64,000 nt of DNA, taken from positions 288,191-352,190 of the forward strand of contig NZ_JBHSJJ010000007.1 of NCBI RefSeq assembly GCF_042652345.1, written 5' to 3'. Position 1 is the stretch's first letter; every line of letters begins with the position of its first letter. Source of the DNA: Negadavirga shengliensis. GTDB taxonomy: Bacteria > Bacteroidota > Bacteroidia > Cytophagales > Cyclobacteriaceae. Below the pieces are notes generated by a model that had not been told where the DNA came from, made no database searches, and saw nothing but the letters and a program-made list of their open reading frames with translations. Below are positions 33,511 through 43,003 of the stretch, piece by piece. The translations under genes were made by a program, and so were the position numbers.

Positions 33511-35061
33511 TTGGCTGAAAACCTCATCAAAATCCCCGCAAAGAAAAAAGGGGAAAACTTAAAACAACGTGCCTTCCTTAATTCTGTAACCAGCATAATC
33601 GACTATGCAGGGGTACAACTGGTGGGCTTTTTTGTAAGTCCTTTTATAGTAAGAGGCCTCGGCAGTGAAATCTATGGGGTATGGCAGATGTTGAGCCAGA
33701 TGACCGGGTTCGCCAACATGGCTGATACCAGGGCATCCCAAGTGTTAAAGTGGTCAGTAGCCCAAAAAAGGGATACGTACGCCGGAGAGATACTGAGAAA
33801 AGAGGTTACTTCCGCCTTGCTGATCACCATCTTCATCCTTCCTATAGTTTTAATTATGGGCGGTGTGATCATTTGGTATGCTCCCTATCTCACCAATGTA
33901 GACGAAAGTTTGTATGGGTTGATACGGAGTGTATGTGGCATTTTAATGTTTGCCTTGGTAATCAACAAAGTATTCGACCTATTCGAATCCGTACTCAGAG
34001 GGATGAACCTGGGTTTCAAGCGGATGGGGGTGAGAGCAGGTATTGTGGCCTTTGGGGGAGGATTGAAGGTTTGGGTCATCCTGCAAGGGTATGGTATAAT
34101 CGGCCTTTCTCTGATAGAGGTTTTTCTTTCCCTTGCTACCGGAATTACTTTCTATTACATTGTAAAAGCGCATGTACCCTGGTTTGGTTTTGGAAAGACG
34201 GACCGAAAATCCCTGGTAGCTTACGGTAAACTAAGTGGTTGGTTTATGGCATTTACGGGGTCAAAGATGTTCCTGCTGGGAAGCGATAAGATCATCCTCG
34301 GCTATCTTTCCACCCCTGTCTACGTGACCCAATATACCATCACCATGTTCGCGTCTCTGGCCTTGCAGGGAATCATATCGGCTGTGGTCAACGGGGTAAT
34401 TCCAGGAATAGGCAGCCTGTTTGGTCAGCAGCATTTTGAAAAAGTCAAGCAGGCCAGAAAACTGATCGCCAACCTGAACTGGCTGATTGTTTTTTCTATA
34501 GGAACATCTATTTTATTGTTGAACCATTCCTTCATACAGCTGTGGATGGGGCAGGATTACTTCGCAGGGAATATCGAGAACTTTCTCATCATCCTCATAG
34601 CCTTACAATTTGTTTTTTTTCAAACAGACAGTTTTATTATCAATGTATCCCTGGAGTTAAAGGAGAAGGTCATGTTCTCCATCATTTCTTCTGTGGTCAC
34701 TTTTTTGTTGGCACTATGGCTTGTCCCTGTTTATCAAATTTTGGGGCTGTGCATAAGCATTTTATTGGGAAGAATGGTCCTGACAATAGGTTATCCCATC
34801 ATTTTGAAAAATAAAATGTCTGAGAGAAATGTCTTTTCATTCACCCATATCAGGCCCTTCACGGTATCCCTTTTGGTGTTCATAGGAGCAAATTATGCAG
34901 GACAGTATGTTTCCATCTCTGACTGGCTTTCACTCCTCGGCTCAGGAGGGGCAGTAATTCTGATAGCCGGCATTTTATTCTGGATCGTAGGGTTTAATGC
35001 CGGTGATCGAAATGAAACCGCCGCCGTTTTGGCCAAAATAAAGCTCTTTAAATCCAAATGA
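33511..35061 (+). CDS. wzx: Oligosaccharide flippase (Wzx-like), locus 2
   Basis: A 516-residue protein with 12-14 predicted TM helices of the polysaccharide transport (PST/MATE) type. N-terminal FLNSVTSIIDYAGVQLVGFF and VRGLGSEIYGVWQMLSQMTGF are characteristic. The first usable codon is TTG at 33511 (reading LAENLIKIP as the start); the next in-frame ATG lies well inside the first TM regions, so TTG is kept. It would flip the locus 2 lipid-linked repeat unit. The next gene begins 7 bases after its stop. Confidence 0.85.
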   Translation: MAENLIKIPAKKKGENLKQRAFLNSVTSIIDYAGVQLVGFFVSPFIVRGLGSEIYGVWQMLSQMTGFANMADTRASQVLKWSVAQKRDTYAGEILRKEVTSALLITIFILPIVLIMGGVIIWYAPYLTNVDESLYGLIRSVCGILMFALVINKVFDLFESVLRGMNLGFKRMGVRAGIVAFGGGLKVWVILQGYGIIGLSLIEVFLSLATGITFYYIVKAHVPWFGFGKTDRKSLVAYGKLSGWFMAFTGSKMFLLGSDKIILGYLSTPVYVTQYTITMFASLALQGIISAVVNGVIPGIGSLFGQQHFEKVKQARKLIANLNWLIVFSIGTSILLLNHSFIQLWMGQDYFAGNIENFLIILIALQFVFFQTDSFIINVSLELKEKVMFSIISSVVTFLLALWLVPVYQILGLCISILLGRMVLTIGYPIILKNKMSERNVFSFTHIRPFTVSLLVFIGANYAGQYVSISDWLSLLGSGGAVILIAGILFWIVGFNAGDRNETAAVLAKIKLFKSK

Positions 35062-35068
35062 CCCGGTT

Positions 35069-36532
35069 ATGAACGCTCATCCCACAACTACATACAATTC
35101 CCGAACAATAATTAATGTGACCCGGGAATCCGAAAGATTGCTGAAAAAACTGTTGTCAAAAAAAATCCGCTTTGCCCACTGGAAAAGCAATTGCAGGCTT
35201 GTACGGTCACTTCAGGGAAAAACCGATCTGGACATACTGGTACATCCCGAAGACAGAAGAGGTTTTATAAAATGTCTGGAAGAACTGGGTTATAAGAAGA
35301 TTCAAAGTCCCGCCTGGAGCTCATATCCTGATGTGGAGGACTGGTTGGCCATGGATAAGGAAACGGCCGTATTTCTTCACTTGCATGTCCATTTTTCGAT
35401 GGTTACCGGCCTTAAGCATGTCAAGCATCTTTACCTTCCCTGGACAATACTTTTTTTCAAATACATCAAAACCGATGAGTTGACGGGCTGGCCCGTCCCC
35501 GTTCCTGAACTCGAAATCATTGTTCTTTTCATAAGGATTTATGCGAAAATGGATTTTTTCCAGAAAAGCAGACCCAATCCATCCATCCCTTCTTTTTTGA
35601 AGGAGGAAATCCAATGGCTTTGGGACTCATCCGAAACCCATAAAATTTCCAGTTTATGTAAGGAATTAGGTCTCAAGGTCCCGGGGGGCCTTTCATCGGT
35701 CCTCACGCACATGGCCGACCGTCCAAATGATGCGGATATTTTGGAAATAAGCCGTGCCTTTTACCATCAGGTACGGAAATTCCACCGTATGAACGGCACG
35801 GTGGCCGGCATCATCTCGGCTTATTATAAGTTTTACCTAAGGGTATCGACCCGCAGCATGGCAGTTTTTGGGCCTTTCCAGCTCCGGAAAAGATTGCCGG
35901 CTGGAGGAAAGGTAATTGCATTTATAGGCAGTGACGGATCCGGCAAAAGTTCATTGGCCAATGACGTCATTAAGTGGCTGTCTTATAAAATCGATTGCCA
36001 CTATTTATATATGGGCAAAAACCCCCATGTAAAAAGCGGGGGAAAGCTGTTAAAACCGTGGGATAATTTTATATACGGGGAACATCCGATTGCCAAAAAA
36101 ATCCGACAATTAATCGGTGATTTTTTCTTTATACTCAGAATCAGAAGAAAAAATGCGCTGCTAAGAAAAGCCAGGAAATTGGCAAAAAAAGGCAGCGTGG
36201 TCATATGTGACCGGTTTCCACAGATACACGTCCCCGAACTCAATGATGGGGTCATGCTGAATCAATGTAAGAGCAGGAAACTCAAGAGGTTGGAAAAAAT
36301 GCACTTCTATAAGGCAATTAAAAACAAAGCTGATATTTTTTTCAGGCTGGTCGTACACCCGGAAACCGCCCATAAAAGAAAACCCGAACACAGCATGGAA
36401 ATGATCCAAAAAAAATGTGAGGCGTTCTCCAACATTACCTTTCCCAATTCAGAAGTGATAGACATAGACGCAAATAAACCGTACGATGAAGTTCTGTCTG
36501 AAATCCAGCAAAGAATCTGGAAGAATTTATAG
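35069..36532 (+). CDS. Nucleotidyltransferase-like domain fused to thymidylate-kinase-like P-loop kinase
   Basis: A 487-residue two-part protein. Residues about 20-230 contain FAHWKSN and the acidic TDLDILVHPEDRRGF, reminiscent of minimal pol-beta-like nucleotidyltransferases. Residues about 280-487 are a dNMP-kinase-like domain: Walker A FIGSDGSGKSS (about 286-296), a DR motif in VVICDRFPQ and a lid-like HPETAHKRKPEHS. This fusion is not a normal Tmk and sits in the polysaccharide operon, so a role in phosphorylating or activating a sugar, lipid or decoration precursor is more likely than dTMP synthesis. Substrate unknown. It is adjacent to another P-loop kinase-like gene. Confidence 0.7.
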   Translation: MNAHPTTTYNSRTIINVTRESERLLKKLLSKKIRFAHWKSNCRLVRSLQGKTDLDILVHPEDRRGFIKCLEELGYKKIQSPAWSSYPDVEDWLAMDKETAVFLHLHVHFSMVTGLKHVKHLYLPWTILFFKYIKTDELTGWPVPVPELEIIVLFIRIYAKMDFFQKSRPNPSIPSFLKEEIQWLWDSSETHKISSLCKELGLKVPGGLSSVLTHMADRPNDADILEISRAFYHQVRKFHRMNGTVAGIISAYYKFYLRVSTRSMAVFGPFQLRKRLPAGGKVIAFIGSDGSGKSSLANDVIKWLSYKIDCHYLYMGKNPHVKSGGKLLKPWDNFIYGEHPIAKKIRQLIGDFFFILRIRRKNALLRKARKLAKKGSVVICDRFPQIHVPELNDGVMLNQCKSRKLKRLEKMHFYKAIKNKADIFFRLVVHPETAHKRKPEHSMEMIQKKCEAFSNITFPNSEVIDIDANKPYDEVLSEIQQRIWKNL

Positions 36533-36538
36533 ACTTCG

Positions 36539-37306
36539 ATGCAAACCAAGACCAGAATAGTGGAGCTCATCGGGCCCCCGGGCGTAGGCAAATCAATGCT
36601 TTACGAAGAAATGGCCAGGAAGTATTACAAAGAAAAAGACTGGATCTCTATGGAGCACCTGTTGGCTCCAAAATCACCGGGATTGAAGTTTCCTGTCCAG
36701 TGGCTGGAACATCAGTACAGGAAGCTTTTTGACAAAAAGAGGATAAAAAGTATCCCTACAGAATACGGATTGCGGTTTATAAAAGAGAACGAAAAGTTTG
36801 CCGAGTTTTGCTGGAACCACATTTCGACTTCCCATATGCACAACTCCCCGGACAAGCGGTACAGGGCTGCTTACTTTTTATTCACCGATTTTTGCCGGTA
36901 TCAGGCCATATTGGAGAAAAAACATAGCCGGCCCTGCCTGATAGAAGAAGGATTTCTCCAAAAATCCTACCTCCTCCATCAGGAAAAGCAGCTGATTGAG
37001 GAGTTATTGGATGAATATATCAAACTGATCCCTCTGCCCTATGCGGTGATCGGAATAGACACCCAAGAGAAGGGGCTTATTCTTAGCCGGTTAAAGACGC
37101 GAAAAAAAACAATACCCTCCCATATGGATAAAGATGATTCGTTTCTCTTAAGCGATATTGAATTGTGGCAGCATCTTGTCCACACCGCAATCGACAAGCT
37201 AAAACGGAGTGGCGTTTTCGTCTTTAATATCGATGGCAGTCGCCCTCTGGCAGAGAAAGCTGCCTCTAGCCACGCTTTTCTCAAATCGTTAAGCCAAACA
37301 TCATGA
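36539..37306 (+). CDS. P-loop kinase-like protein
   Basis: A 255-residue protein with a clear Walker A (GPPGVGKS, residues 12-19) at the end of strand VELIG, followed by helical regions rich in aromatic residues and an acidic EEGFLQKSYLL segment that could be the Walker B/DE region. LILSRLKTRKKTIPSHM resembles the lid of small-molecule kinases. Not a recognisable member of a named kinase. It sits 6 bases after the NTase-kinase fusion and overlaps the polymerase start by 4 bases (ATGA), so it is translated with the locus 2 assembly genes. Confidence 0.7.
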   Translation: MQTKTRIVELIGPPGVGKSMLYEEMARKYYKEKDWISMEHLLAPKSPGLKFPVQWLEHQYRKLFDKKRIKSIPTEYGLRFIKENEKFAEFCWNHISTSHMHNSPDKRYRAAYFLFTDFCRYQAILEKKHSRPCLIEEGFLQKSYLLHQEKQLIEELLDEYIKLIPLPYAVIGIDTQEKGLILSRLKTRKKTIPSHMDKDDSFLLSDIELWQHLVHTAIDKLKRSGVFVFNIDGSRPLAEKAASSHAFLKSLSQTS

Positions 37307-38592
37307 ACGTTTTGAAATTGTTCTTTATGCTGCTGGAGATCGGAACCCCTCTTTTTGGGCTCTACATCGTCTTGACAAAAAAAGAACTGGCCGTCATTTA
37401 CCTCCCCCCCCTTCTTTTTGCGCAATTGATAGTGACGCTGGCTCCGATGTTACCGGCATTCCTCGCTTACCTCCTTTTCTCCGCAATCATCCTTTTCTTG
37501 ATCATTTATAACCTCAATTTTTTCAGGTACAATATTTTCTCCCTGCTCCTTATCCTTTGGATCTTCTTTCTGATGCAAAATGTCACAGATCTGGTGGCCA
37601 TTCGGCCTTTTCTGTTTGCAGTAATCTGGCTATTTCTATTGATACCCCTTATCAGCTCCATTTATGAAAAACACGCGGGGAATCTGGTGTTCAACGAAAT
37701 GGCGAAGTCCAGTTTGCTGCTGCTTACGATCTTTATTCTCAATGTGATTCTTTCGTCCTTTGCCGGCTATGCGCCATATGCCATGTATGGAATCACCAGT
37801 GGCATTCTTTATGGCAATTTATATGCCACAGATTTCAATGTCCTGCCTTTGGCGCTGTTTGTGGTTCTCATCAAAGTAATGCATGAGAGAAAAATCATTT
37901 ATTTCCTCGTATTTGCCGTCTCTTTGGCATTTATACTCCTCAGCCTCAGAAGATCGGTCATGGGACTTTCCTTGTTGGGAATAGCTGTCGTCTTATATAT
38001 CTTTCTGACGCCAAGAAATTTCAAAACAATTGCCGCATTTATCGTTTTCATAGGGGTAATCGGTTCTGTAATAGTCTATAATACCAATTTTATACAGATT
38101 TTTGAAGAAAGATATGAATTGCGGAATTTGGATGACAGGGAGCTGAAAGAAGAAAAACGCTTTCTGGAATACGAACTCCTCTATAAAGACATGTTTGTCT
38201 ATCAAGAGTATAACCCGTGGTTGGGATATGGCTTATTCGACAGTGGCGGAAACTATGGCAAGGGAGTACTCGGAAACAGGACCCTACATGCGGATCTGAC
38301 AAACATCACCCATTCAATGGGCTTCATCGGATTGGGGCTTTATCTGATGATGATGGTCTGGGCTCTTTGCCAGGGATTCCGCCATTCGAGAAAAAGAATC
38401 GAGTGGGCGACATTGGTTTTCTGCAGCATCATATTTCTTGTTTATACCATTACAGGGAGATATACCAACATAGCAACTTTTATTTTTCTAATGCTATTGG
38501 TAAACCTACCTAGAACTTTAGAGTTTTCTGCAAAAAGGGAGAAACTCCCTCCCCAGGTCCAAAATCAAAAAGTCAGGAAATTATCTGTCTAA
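37303..38592 (+). CDS. wzy: O-antigen/exopolysaccharide polymerase (Wzy-like), locus 2
   Basis: A 429-residue polytopic protein with about 10-11 TM helices and a periplasmic loop around residues 265-340 (FEERYELRNLDDRELKEEKR ... YNPWLGYGLFDSGG, then HADLTNITHSMGF). The GYGLFDSGG and HxxxxxxxxSMG arrangement resembles the Wzy/WaaL O-antigen-ligase fold. With flippase and Wzc in the same operon, polymerase is preferred over ligase. Confidence 0.8.
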   Translation: MNVLKLFFMLLEIGTPLFGLYIVLTKKELAVIYLPPLLFAQLIVTLAPMLPAFLAYLLFSAIILFLIIYNLNFFRYNIFSLLLILWIFFLMQNVTDLVAIRPFLFAVIWLFLLIPLISSIYEKHAGNLVFNEMAKSSLLLLTIFILNVILSSFAGYAPYAMYGITSGILYGNLYATDFNVLPLALFVVLIKVMHERKIIYFLVFAVSLAFILLSLRRSVMGLSLLGIAVVLYIFLTPRNFKTIAAFIVFIGVIGSVIVYNTNFIQIFEERYELRNLDDRELKEEKRFLEYELLYKDMFVYQEYNPWLGYGLFDSGGNYGKGVLGNRTLHADLTNITHSMGFIGLGLYLMMMVWALCQGFRHSRKRIEWATLVFCSIIFLVYTITGRYTNIATFIFLMLLVNLPRTLEFSAKREKLPPQVQNQKVRKLSV

Positions 38593-38593
38593 A

Positions 38594-39733
38594 ATGGAAA
38601 TGAATACAAGATTTAATAAAAACAGGTTAAAGTTTTTATTCTATGATTACCAAGCCATTAACATCCTATTAGTTAATGAGGTCCCTTCGGGTGGCGCAGC
38701 GGTACAAGCGCATGGATGGATGCAGGGACTTCTTAGCGAAGGTCATGAGGTAAATTTGATTACGGATATTGGTCGTGGGGGCAGCATAAAAGAAGAATGC
38801 AAAAAGATCAAGCTCCATTCAGTTTTCGATGCCCAAAAAGGTATTCGTTGGATAAGGTGGATATATTACAGATCCCCTTACATCTACAAAAAAATAAAAG
38901 AGATCAACCCCGATTATTTATATCAAGGCATCCCTAGCTGGCACACTTTCATATTTGCCCTTATTTGTATTCAGTTAAATATTAAACTTATACAACGTAT
39001 TTCCAATGATTTCTTATTGGATGATCGGTTCTATAAAAATCATTCACGCATCCATGGATTTTTCCTGAACCTAGGTCTGAAATTATCTTATTGTATTTTA
39101 TGCCAAAATGATTATCAGTTAAACATTATTAGGAAAAGATTTCCCAACAAAAAGATTTTCAAAATTTCTAATCCTATCTTTCTTAATGGATACCATCTAA
39201 ATGAGATAGATCAGCCCAAAGAGCACATTGCATGGCTAGGGCTATTTCAATACCAGAAAAACTTACCCCTTCTTTATGAAATCGCCAAAACTTTACCGGG
39301 AGAAAGGTTTTTGATCGCCGGAACGGAATCCACCAATATTGATGAAGAAACCTTAATCTATATGGGTAAACTTAAAACCCTATCCAATGTGGAATTTATA
39401 GGTTTTCTTGAAAGAAAAAGCATTATTCCGTTTTTATCAAAAGCTAAATTTATTTTAAACACGTCTCATTATGAAGGATTTAGCAATACTTTTTTGGAAG
39501 CAATGTCTGTAGGCACTCCTATCTTATCGAGTGTCAAAGTAAACCCTGATGAAATTATTTCAAAGAATAATTTGGGTGTCGTGTACAAAAATCCTGAAGA
39601 TTTGAAAGAGAAGTTGTATGCCCTGACTCCCGAAACCATAAAATCCATGTCTCGGAACTGCCTTGAATTTGTTTCACAGTATCACGATCATAGAAAATTG
39701 GCAAAAGATCTTGTGAAATTTTTAATTAATTGA
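38594..39733 (+). CDS. GT4 glycosyltransferase
   Basis: A 379-residue GT-B protein. The conserved N-terminal strand is INILLVNEVPSGGAAVQAHGW (residues 23 onward is the conserved start), so about 20 extra residues precede it and the true start could be later. Donor domain: HIAWLGLFQYQKNLPLLYE, GERFLIAG and the E-x7-E motif in HYEGFSNTFLEAMSVGTPIL. From this gene rightwards the DNA becomes noticeably more AT-rich. Specificity unknown. Confidence 0.87.
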   Translation: MEMNTRFNKNRLKFLFYDYQAINILLVNEVPSGGAAVQAHGWMQGLLSEGHEVNLITDIGRGGSIKEECKKIKLHSVFDAQKGIRWIRWIYYRSPYIYKKIKEINPDYLYQGIPSWHTFIFALICIQLNIKLIQRISNDFLLDDRFYKNHSRIHGFFLNLGLKLSYCILCQNDYQLNIIRKRFPNKKIFKISNPIFLNGYHLNEIDQPKEHIAWLGLFQYQKNLPLLYEIAKTLPGERFLIAGTESTNIDEETLIYMGKLKTLSNVEFIGFLERKSIIPFLSKAKFILNTSHYEGFSNTFLEAMSVGTPILSSVKVNPDEIISKNNLGVVYKNPEDLKEKLYALTPETIKSMSRNCLEFVSQYHDHRKLAKDLVKFLIN

Positions 39734-39744
39734 AAGACCATCTA

Positions 39745-40887
39745 ATGAATAAGGTTAAAATTCTGTTTTTTATAGGCGCATTAAAATCAGGTGGCAAAGA
39801 GAGAAGGCTGATGGAACTGATGACTTTCCTCAAAAAGGATAGTACTTATGATATGGAAGTTGTCCTTACCTCGGATGAAATCCATTTTCCAGAATTTCAT
39901 AAATTAGATATACCGTATGAGCTTATTAAAAAAAAATGGAGTAAATATGATCCATTTATTATATTTCAATTTTATAAGATCTGCAGAAACAAAAAGCCTC
40001 ATTTGATTCACTCATGGGGTAGAATGCAATCTCTTTATACACTTCCAGCAGTACTTTTATTGGGAATCCCTCTTGTCAACAGCCAAATCACATCAGCACC
40101 ACCTAAAATCAATAGATTTTCTTTTTCCTATCTATTGGATCAACTTATTTTCATGTGCTCCACCGCCATTTTGGTAAATTCAAAGGCAGGAATGAAATTT
40201 TTTAACCCCCCCAGGAAAAAGAGTAAATTGATTTACAATGGATTGAATTTAAAAAGGTTTGATAACTTAACCAATAAGGAGATTATCAAAAAGAAATATC
40301 ATATAAAAACCAAATATGCGGTGATTATGGTTGCTACTGTTTCCCCAAAAAAAGATTATGATTTATTTTTCAAAATTGCGGAAAACATACTCCAACAAAG
40401 AAATGATATCACCTTTATTGGTGTCGGGCCTTACTATGAGAAAGACCCAATGTATAAAAAAATCAAACGTATAACCGAACACCCCAGATTAATATTTACA
40501 GGAATGATTAATGAGGTGGAAGCATTGGTAAATGCCTGTGATATAGGCATATTATTCTCTCCGCAAGGAGAAGGGCTTTCTAATACCATTCTAGAATATA
40601 TGGCATTAGGTAAACCAGTAGTAGCCAATGACTTGGGAGGAAACAGAGAACTTATCATAACAGGCAAAAATGGTTATTTGGTTGAACGGCCATCTATAGA
40701 CGAAATATCTAAAATCATTCTCGGTCTCATAAAAAACAGGAAGAAATGTAAAGATTTTGGAGAAACGAGCAAACAGATCATCACAGAGAGATTTAATATA
40801 GATAAAATGGGAAAGGCTTTCGACCAAGTTTATAAAAACATTCTGAATCACCACACGGAGAAAATAGTTCTGTTTAGCGAGCGATGA
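39745..40887 (+). CDS. GT4 glycosyltransferase
   Basis: A 380-residue GT-B enzyme. ATG at 39745 is preferred over an in-frame TTG at 39730 that overlaps the previous stop. N-terminal ILFFIGALKSGGKERRLMEL is a typical GT4 acceptor-domain start; the donor domain has MVATVSPKKDYDLFF, FTGMINEVEALVNACD and E-x7-E in GEGLSNTILEYMALGKPVVA. It overlaps the next gene by 4 bases (ATGA), indicating coupling. Specificity unknown. Confidence 0.9.
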   Translation: MNKVKILFFIGALKSGGKERRLMELMTFLKKDSTYDMEVVLTSDEIHFPEFHKLDIPYELIKKKWSKYDPFIIFQFYKICRNKKPHLIHSWGRMQSLYTLPAVLLLGIPLVNSQITSAPPKINRFSFSYLLDQLIFMCSTAILVNSKAGMKFFNPPRKKSKLIYNGLNLKRFDNLTNKEIIKKKYHIKTKYAVIMVATVSPKKDYDLFFKIAENILQQRNDITFIGVGPYYEKDPMYKKIKRITEHPRLIFTGMINEVEALVNACDIGILFSPQGEGLSNTILEYMALGKPVVANDLGGNRELIITGKNGYLVERPSIDEISKIILGLIKNRKKCKDFGETSKQIITERFNIDKMGKAFDQVYKNILNHHTEKIVLFSER

Positions 40888-41861
40888 AAAAATTGAAGAT
40901 ATTGTTTGTCTGTAGTGGAAATTCAAAGGATTATGATATTGCACCTTTTATTAAAGTACAGGGGGAATCCTTAAAGAAATCTAAAGTGGAGGTTGATTAT
41001 TATCCCATAATAGGAAAGGGGTTATGGGGTTATATTAAGGCAGGTACGCGTCTCCGAAGGTTTTTGAAAGATAAAAACTATGATGTTATTCACGCCCACT
41101 TTTCCCTTTCCGGTTGGGCTGCCATAATAGGCTCACGCAACACCCCGGTGGTTCTATCCTTAATGGGAGATGATGCTCAGGGTGATCATGTGGGCGTTGA
41201 TAAAATAACCCTTAAAAGCCGGATATTTATGTTTTCTACAAAGCTTATTCAACCTTTTGTGGATATAATCATATCTAAATCGCAAAACCTAGAAAAACAT
41301 GTCTATTTAAAGCATAAATCCTTTCTTATTCCCAATGGCATTGATACAGACCGGTTCAAACCTTCTACTCGTATTCAAAAACAGGAACTTGGCCTGGATA
41401 GCTGCCAGAAATACGTCTTGTTTCTTGGAAATAAATCCAGAATCGGTAAAAACTTTCCCTTAGCCCAAAAAGCTGTGTCCTACCTCAATCTTCCCGATGT
41501 GGAACTCATCAATCCGTTTCCAATACCCCATAATGATATTCCAAAATATTTAAATGCCGTAAATGTCCTGGTTGTACCTTCGTATATGGAAGGATCTCCA
41601 AATGTGGTCAAGGAAGCCATGGCTTGTAATTGCCCTATTGTCGCCACTGATGTAGGTGACGTAAAATGGGTAATCGGCGGTACGGAGGGCTGTTTCCTTT
41701 CCTCATTTGAAATAACCGACTTTGGGGAAAAAATCAGATTGGCATTGGATTTTTCGGAAAAAAAAGGTAGAACCAATGGCAGGCAGCGAATCATCCAGCT
41801 AGGGTTGGACACAAATACAATTGCCAAAAAACTAATAGACATCTACAAACACGTCATATAA
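40884..41861 (+). CDS. GT4 glycosyltransferase
   Basis: A 325-residue GT-B enzyme. ILFVCSGNSKDYDIAPFIKV at the start and HAHFSLSGWAAI in the acceptor domain; FLGNKSRIGKNFPLAQKAV and the E-x7-E motif MEGSPNVVKEAMACNCPIVA with DVGDVKWV in the donor domain. The last motif block is closely similar to that of the 23767 enzyme of locus 1. It is probably one of three consecutive transferases building the locus 2 repeat unit. Confidence 0.9.
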   Translation: MKKLKILFVCSGNSKDYDIAPFIKVQGESLKKSKVEVDYYPIIGKGLWGYIKAGTRLRRFLKDKNYDVIHAHFSLSGWAAIIGSRNTPVVLSLMGDDAQGDHVGVDKITLKSRIFMFSTKLIQPFVDIIISKSQNLEKHVYLKHKSFLIPNGIDTDRFKPSTRIQKQELGLDSCQKYVLFLGNKSRIGKNFPLAQKAVSYLNLPDVELINPFPIPHNDIPKYLNAVNVLVVPSYMEGSPNVVKEAMACNCPIVATDVGDVKWVIGGTEGCFLSSFEITDFGEKIRLALDFSEKKGRTNGRQRIIQLGLDTNTIAKKLIDIYKHVI

Positions 41862-41912
41862 TTAAAAGTCTATTTTTTTCTTTCGTTTTTTACCGCATCC
41901 AAAATTTATCGA

Positions 41913-42989
41913 ATGAGGATAATAATTGATATTAACCATCCGGCCCATGTGCATTATTTCAGAAATTTTTCTAAAATAATGTCACAAAACGGACACAATA
42001 TTTTCTTTGTATCCAGAAATAAAGAAATGGCCCACCGGCTGTTAGAACTATATGGATTTGCCTATGAAGACAGAGGCAAAGGAAAAAGTGGAAAAATAGG
42101 TAAAATCCTTTACCTTATCTATGCTGATTTCAAATTGTTTCAAATTGCCAGAAGGATAAAACCTGACCTTTTCCTTAACTTCCTCCACCCCTACCCCTCT
42201 CAGGTTGCCAGATTATTGGGAAAACCTTCACTGGTATTCAGCGATACAGAGCATGCACACCTCCACCATAAACTGACCGTGCCATTTGCCACCAAAATAT
42301 TCACGCCGTCCTGTTACCGGATTTCATTGGGTGATAAACAGGTGCGTTTTAACAGCTACATGGAGCTTGCCTACCTCCACCCGAGATACTTCAAGCCTGA
42401 CCCGCAAATATTTTCACTGCTGGGAATAGGTGAAAATGAAAAGTTCGTCTTAATACGATTTGTATCCTGGGAGGCTGCCCATGATTTTGGACATGCCGGC
42501 ATGAGTCTGCAAAACAAAATAAAGGCGGTCAGATCCATGGAGCCCTATGCTAGGGTTTTCATCACCTCAGAAGGAAAACTTCCGGAAGACTTGGAACCAT
42601 ACAGGATCAATATTCCCTTTGACCGCATGCATGATGCATTGTACTACAGCTGCCTGTTGTTTGGGGAAAGTGCCACCATGGCCTCCGAAGCAGCTGTCTT
42701 GGGGACTCCTGCTATTTTTATAGACAACGACGGTAGAGGCTATACCGATGAACAGGAAGAGAAATATGGATTGGTGCATAATTTTTCTGAAAGTGAAAAG
42801 GATCAGGTAGCTGCTATTTCCAAAGCCATATCTATTTTGTCTGATCCTGAAAGTACCGAAGAGTATAGAAGAAAAAGGGAAATGCTGCTTAGCAGTTGCA
42901 TTGACACGACAAGATTTATGGTGAAAGAGGTAATGGATTCACAAGTTTTAACTGCAAACTCAAACAATGTTTTTAATATGACCCAATAA
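41913..42989 (+). CDS. DUF354-family protein (GT-B-like)
   Basis: A 358-residue protein of the DUF354 family: MRIIIDINHPAHVHYFRNF, VSRNKEMAHRLLELYGF, LHPYPSQVARLLGKPSLVF and SDTEHAHLHHKL are characteristic, as is the C-terminal FGESATMASEAAVLGTPAIF, which parallels UDP-GlcNAc-2-epimerase and GT-B donor sites. Members are found in polysaccharide loci and archaeal genomes; biochemical role is not established. It could act as a glycosyltransferase or nucleotide-sugar epimerase. Confidence 0.82.
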   Translation: MRIIIDINHPAHVHYFRNFSKIMSQNGHNIFFVSRNKEMAHRLLELYGFAYEDRGKGKSGKIGKILYLIYADFKLFQIARRIKPDLFLNFLHPYPSQVARLLGKPSLVFSDTEHAHLHHKLTVPFATKIFTPSCYRISLGDKQVRFNSYMELAYLHPRYFKPDPQIFSLLGIGENEKFVLIRFVSWEAAHDFGHAGMSLQNKIKAVRSMEPYARVFITSEGKLPEDLEPYRINIPFDRMHDALYYSCLLFGESATMASEAAVLGTPAIFIDNDGRGYTDEQEEKYGLVHNFSESEKDQVAAISKAISILSDPESTEEYRRKREMLLSSCIDTTRFMVKEVMDSQVLTANSNNVFNMTQ

Positions 42990-43003
42990 AATGATTAGTA
43001 ACA

